Assembly: GCA_026396775.1 (NCBI GenBank)
Contig: JAPLWD010000067.1
Location: 1-8,732 of the forward strand
Length of the DNA: 8,732 nucleotides
Reading direction: 5' to 3'
Origin: Candidatus Gribaldobacteria bacterium
Lineage (GTDB): Bacteria > Patescibacteriota > Minisyncoccia > Minisyncoccales > CG1-02-41-26
The notes below the pieces were generated by a model. That model ran no database searches. It was not told where the DNA came from and was given only the letters and a program-made list of their open reading frames with translations. The translations under genes were made by a program, and so were the position numbers. Shown here in pieces: positions 6,509 to 8,732 of this stretch (positions within the stretch are counted from its first letter, which is position 1; every line of letters starts with the position of its first letter).

Positions 6509-7357
6509 ATGGCAATTCCTTTTGTAGTTAATTCTTCGGGTGAGCAGGAACCTTTTTCAATTAAAAAGGTAATTTCATCTGCTCAAAGGGCAGGTGCTTC
6601 CGGTAAGTTAGCTAATAAGATTGCTCAAGCTATTGCTCGAAATGTTTATTCGGGTATCAGTACCAAAGAAATTTTTAAACAGGTTAAAGCTATACTAGAT
6701 AATGATGCGCCACCCGTAGCCTTGAAGTTTAGCTTAAAAGAGGCAATGCATTTTTTAGGACCAACTGGGTTTCCGTTTGAACAATATGTGGCGGAAATTT
6801 TTAAGCATTGGGGCTTTAAAGTTAAAACTAACCAGCTAGTGTCGGGGCATTGTTGTTCGGGTTACGAAATTGATTTAGTGGTTGAAAAAGAGAGTACTTT
6901 AAAGCTGGTAGAATGTAAATTTAGACAGGCCACGCAAGGTATTGTTCAAATAGAAGTAGCTTTAGCTAACTATGCTCGTTTTTTAGATATCAAAAATCGG
7001 TTTGATTACCAGAAGGATAAACTAAACAAGCGAGAATTAAAAAGTTTATTAGTAACCAATACTCGTTTTTCTTCCAGAGCCATTCAATATTGTGAGTGCA
7101 GTGGTGTAGAATTGTTAGGCTGGAAATATCCTAAAGGCAAGGGCTTAGAATACTATATTGATAATGAAAATCTTTATCCCATTACTATTTTGCCGTCTTT
7201 TCAGAAAGAATGGGGGGATGTTTTTAGCCAACAAGGCTTAATGATGGTAAAAGATGTTTTTAAGGCTGACCCTCAAAGTCTAGCACAAAAATTGGGCATA
7301 TCAGCCAGCCGAATTAGTTCATTGATCAAAGACGCTGATTTACTATTAGCAAAGTAA
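6509..7357 (+). CDS. ATP-cone domain fused to Mrr-like nuclease domain and C-terminal HhH
   Basis: This is a 282-residue protein with three parts. Residues 1-85 resemble an ATP-cone, the nucleotide-sensing domain known from ribonucleotide reductases and NrdR (VVNSSGEQEPFSIKKVISSA and following helices). Residues 88-205 look like a PD-(D/E)xK restriction-endonuclease fold of the Mrr type: a helix with Glu91 or Glu96, Asp122 in EIDLVVE, and Glu135-x-Lys137 in LVECKF. Residues 245-280 (VFKADPQSLAQKLGISASRI) resemble a helix-hairpin-helix that binds DNA backbone. The inference is a nucleotide-regulated DNA nuclease, possibly for repair or degradation of foreign DNA, acting in the cytoplasm. There is no adjacent methyltransferase, so classical restriction-modification is unlikely. 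It begins 4 bases after ybaB and is probably co-translated with it. All catalytic residues needed for the fold are present. Domain calls come from motif reading, not from a profile search. Confidence 0.7.
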   Translation: MAIPFVVNSSGEQEPFSIKKVISSAQRAGASGKLANKIAQAIARNVYSGISTKEIFKQVKAILDNDAPPVALKFSLKEAMHFLGPTGFPFEQYVAEIFKHWGFKVKTNQLVSGHCCSGYEIDLVVEKESTLKLVECKFRQATQGIVQIEVALANYARFLDIKNRFDYQKDKLNKRELKSLLVTNTRFSSRAIQYCECSGVELLGWKYPKGKGLEYYIDNENLYPITILPSFQKEWGDVFSQQGLMMVKDVFKADPQSLAQKLGISASRISSLIKDADLLLAK

Positions 7358-7370
7358 AAGAAGTTGTTTT

Positions 7371-7539
7371 AAATTACGAAATGAGGCGAGGAAAGTATTT
7401 TCAAGGCGCACTTCGAGGGCTGTTTGCATGGTTCCGCCAGTAGGCGGAAAACAGCCCGAGAACTGAGCGAAGCGAGCCTGCTGGGCGAGCGAGCGTCGCC
7501 TTGAAAATACTTTCCGAGCCGACTTGCCTTTCGTAATTT
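7371..7539. repeat. 169-base imperfect inverted repeat with nested hairpins
   Basis: The outer arms AAATTACGAAA (7371-7381) and TTTCGTAATTT (7529-7539) are perfect complements. So are GGAAAGTATTTTCAAGGCG (7390-7408) and its partner at 7497-7515. Between them lies a GC-rich core with its own nested stems: GGGCTGTT/AACAGCCC (7417-7424 with 7450-7457) and TTCCGCC/GGCGGAA (7432-7438 with 7443-7449) around an AGTA loop. A GCGAG-rich tract (7465-7495) fills the right side. No ORF explains it, and its composition is very different from the AT-rich flanks. It could be a non-autonomous mobile element (MITE-like), a structured RNA or a transcript-end structure. No flanking target-site duplication is obvious. 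Confidence 0.75.
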
Positions 7540-7563
7540 GGAGTAAATTATTAATTATTTTTT

Positions 7564-7659
7564 ATGGCAGCAATTATTGAAATTTTAATTGGTTTGGGGA
7601 TTTTTATCTTGTCGGCTCGGATTGCTTTAAACGAACCAATTAGTCAGATCAAAGTTTAA
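7564..7659 (+). CDS. Small single-span membrane protein (31 residues), putative
   Basis: ATG 7564 to TAA 7659 encodes 31 residues. Residues 2-21 (AAIIEILIGLGIFILSARIA) could form one transmembrane helix, followed by a short polar tail NEPISQIKV. It ends 17 bases before the UMP kinase ATG, and a gene-like gap separates it from the upstream inverted repeat. Small hydrophobic proteins of this kind are common and often missed, but the ORF is short enough to be chance. No family is recognised, and no Shine-Dalgarno site is seen before the ATG. Confidence 0.4.
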   Translation: MAAIIEILIGLGIFILSARIALNEPISQIKV

Positions 7660-7676
7660 TTATTACCATTTTATTT

Positions 7677-8303
7677 ATGGAACAGTTTGTGATTAGCTTA
7701 GGCGGATCAGTGGCTTTTGATAATGGACCCAATCTTGATTTTTTGAAGGGTTTTTGCGCTGTTTTAAAAGAAGAAGTTCAAAAAGGTAATAAATTTGTGA
7801 TTGTGGTGGGTGGAGGGTTAGTTTGGATTGGAATTTATGCTACCCGCTTAAATGCCCAACTTTTGGTGGCAATTTTAAAAAGTTTAGAGATTGCAACAAA
7901 ATTTAATGATAATTTAGACTTGGCCGAGTTTGGTCAAAATTCAATTATTGTGGGCGGAGGAGGAGTGCCTGGACATTCTAGTGATTTTACCACGGTGCAA
8001 ATGGCAGTTAATTTTAAAATTAAAAAAGTAATTAATTTAGGCAAGCCCGATTATGTATATACCGCTAACCCCGACAAAGATCCAACAGCTAAACCGATTG
8101 AAAAAATTGCTTGGACAGACTATTTTAAAATAATTCCAACCGAATGGATTCCTGGGATGAATGTACCCTTTGACGCTTTGGCGGCTCATTTGGCTTTAGA
8201 GAATAATGTGGAGGTGGTGGTAGCGACCGGAAAAGATTTAAGTAACTTTCAAAGTATTCTAAGAAATGGAGATTTTAAAGGCACTAGAATGTATGGAAAG
8301 TAG
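7677..8303 (+). CDS. pyrH: UMP kinase, archaeal-type, with an internal in-frame deletion
   Basis: PyrH phosphorylates UMP to UDP with ATP, feeding all pyrimidine nucleotide synthesis. The protein belongs to the amino-acid kinase fold: the N-terminal ISLGGSV loop (6-12), VVGGG (43-47), WIGIYATRLNAQLL (50-63), the GGGGVPGHSSD segment (93-103), and the ATP-side DYVYTANPDKDPTAKP stretch (125-140) all match the archaeal-type enzyme common in candidate-phylum bacteria. The length, 208, is short for the family (about 225-240). The missing piece lies between VVGGG and WIGIYA, where relatives carry roughly 20-25 residues (a K/N-x-A/F-R element, a helix and a D just before the WxGI strand). Here only Leu48-Val49 remain. 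The lost residues correspond to the Arg and Asp that bind UMP and stabilise the E. coli enzyme, so activity is doubtful. The frame is intact. The stop codon overlaps the next gene. Confidence 0.8.
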   Translation: MEQFVISLGGSVAFDNGPNLDFLKGFCAVLKEEVQKGNKFVIVVGGGLVWIGIYATRLNAQLLVAILKSLEIATKFNDNLDLAEFGQNSIIVGGGGVPGHSSDFTTVQMAVNFKIKKVINLGKPDYVYTANPDKDPTAKPIEKIAWTDYFKIIPTEWIPGMNVPFDALAAHLALENNVEVVVATGKDLSNFQSILRNGDFKGTRMYGK

Positions 8304-8718
8304 AGAACAAGATAATTTAATAATGGCTCGGTTTTTTCCCGAAGACGATGTTTTAGGTGGCTTAAAAGAACTGGCCCTAAAGTATCAAATTAAAGCCGGA
8401 GTGATTTTATCGGGGATTGGGCAAGTTAAAGATGTTGAGCTGGGATTTTTTAAAGCCAAGGGTGATTATGCTCCACAAACATTTAAGGGCAATTATGAGT
8501 TGCTATCTTTAAGTGGCAATATTTTAGAGCAGTTAGGAAAATACGAATTTCATTTACATAGCGTTTTAGGGGATGCAGAAAAAAAGGTGATTGGGGGGCA
8601 CTTGTTAAAGGCGCAAGTATCGGTTACATTAGAAGTTGCCCTTTTGAAAACTAATCTAACTGTTCAAAGAGTGGTTGAAGAATCAACTGGACTTGCAGGG
8701 ATGTTTTTTGAGAAATAA
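8293..8718 (+). CDS. PPC/DUF296 domain protein
   Basis: This 141-residue protein matches the PPC (plants and prokaryotes conserved, DUF296) domain: the N-terminal strand DNLIMARFFPEDD, then AGVILSGIGQVKDVELGFF (35-53), the YELLSLSGNI strand (68-77), FHLHSVLGD with His87 and His89, and the GGH motif (101-103). In solved relatives these histidines bind a metal ion and the protein forms a trimer. In plants the domain is joined to AT-hooks; in bacteria it stands alone and its function is poorly known. I take ATG 8293 as the start because it gives the full first strand. A longer in-frame option at 8266 adds nine residues inside pyrH, and an ATG at 8323 would cut the strand. The chosen start overlaps the pyrH stop by 11 bases, indicating coupled translation. 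Confidence 0.82.
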   Translation: MESREQDNLIMARFFPEDDVLGGLKELALKYQIKAGVILSGIGQVKDVELGFFKAKGDYAPQTFKGNYELLSLSGNILEQLGKYEFHLHSVLGDAEKKVIGGHLLKAQVSVTLEVALLKTNLTVQRVVEESTGLAGMFFEK

Positions 8719-8719
8719 T

Positions 8720-8732
8720 ATGAATAAAACCT
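8720..8732 (+). CDS. Start of a further gene, cut by the window edge
   Basis: An ATG one base after the PPC gene stop begins Met-Asn-Lys-Thr and runs off the end. The one-base spacing is the same as at the DUF5661-rlmN junction, which makes a real start likely. Nothing can be said about its product. Confidence 0.4.

Noticed and set aside
7371..7539. CRISPR array or tRNA in the GC-rich intergenic element
   Set aside because: There is no direct repeat-spacer periodicity, and the nested stems do not make a cloverleaf with T-loop consensus.

Overview
The window is AT-rich DNA with every recognisable gene on the + strand. It looks like a small-genome bacterium of the Candidate Phyla Radiation (Patescibacteria). 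The evidence is an archaeal-type UMP kinase, a DUF5661 protein, a short YbaB, tight packing with gaps of only 1 to 20 bases at many junctions, and few Shine-Dalgarno sites. The standard bacterial code fits: no gene needs UGA read as an amino acid. A finer placement is not possible from this sequence alone.

Layout. At the left edge is the 3' end of a HAAAP-type amino-acid permease gene, followed closely by a complete P-type cation ATPase that most resembles the MgtA (P3B, magnesium) branch. A soluble hypothetical protein with a faint GNAT-like C-terminus comes next and ends at a clear intrinsic terminator (3803-3836). A divergent CDP-alcohol phosphatidyltransferase-like membrane protein stands alone between that terminator and a long hairpin (4505-4543); it has the only textbook Shine-Dalgarno site seen here. 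A new transcription unit then starts from a plausible sigma70-type promoter (4564-4591): a DUF5661 protein and rlmN. A REP-like palindromic repeat (5976-6031) separates these from a 54-codon basic ORF, YbaB, and an ATP-cone/Mrr-like nuclease with a C-terminal helix-hairpin-helix. A 169-base imperfect inverted repeat (7371-7539) follows, then a 31-codon membrane ORF, the UMP kinase gene, a PPC/DUF296 protein overlapping it by 11 bases, and the start of another gene at the right edge.

The most notable points are two lesions in core genes. rlmN is split by a 10-base tandem duplication (5395-5414); removing one copy restores a full-length enzyme with all its mechanistic cysteines. The UMP kinase has lost, in frame, roughly 20 to 25 residues just after its GGG loop, where the family carries UMP-binding residues. 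The P-type ATPase also has Glu in place of the near-invariant first Asp of the GDGxND hinge motif. I see no complete new defence system. The best candidate for an undescribed module is YbaB plus the ATP-cone/Mrr-like/HhH nuclease, which occupies the place where recR often follows ybaB.
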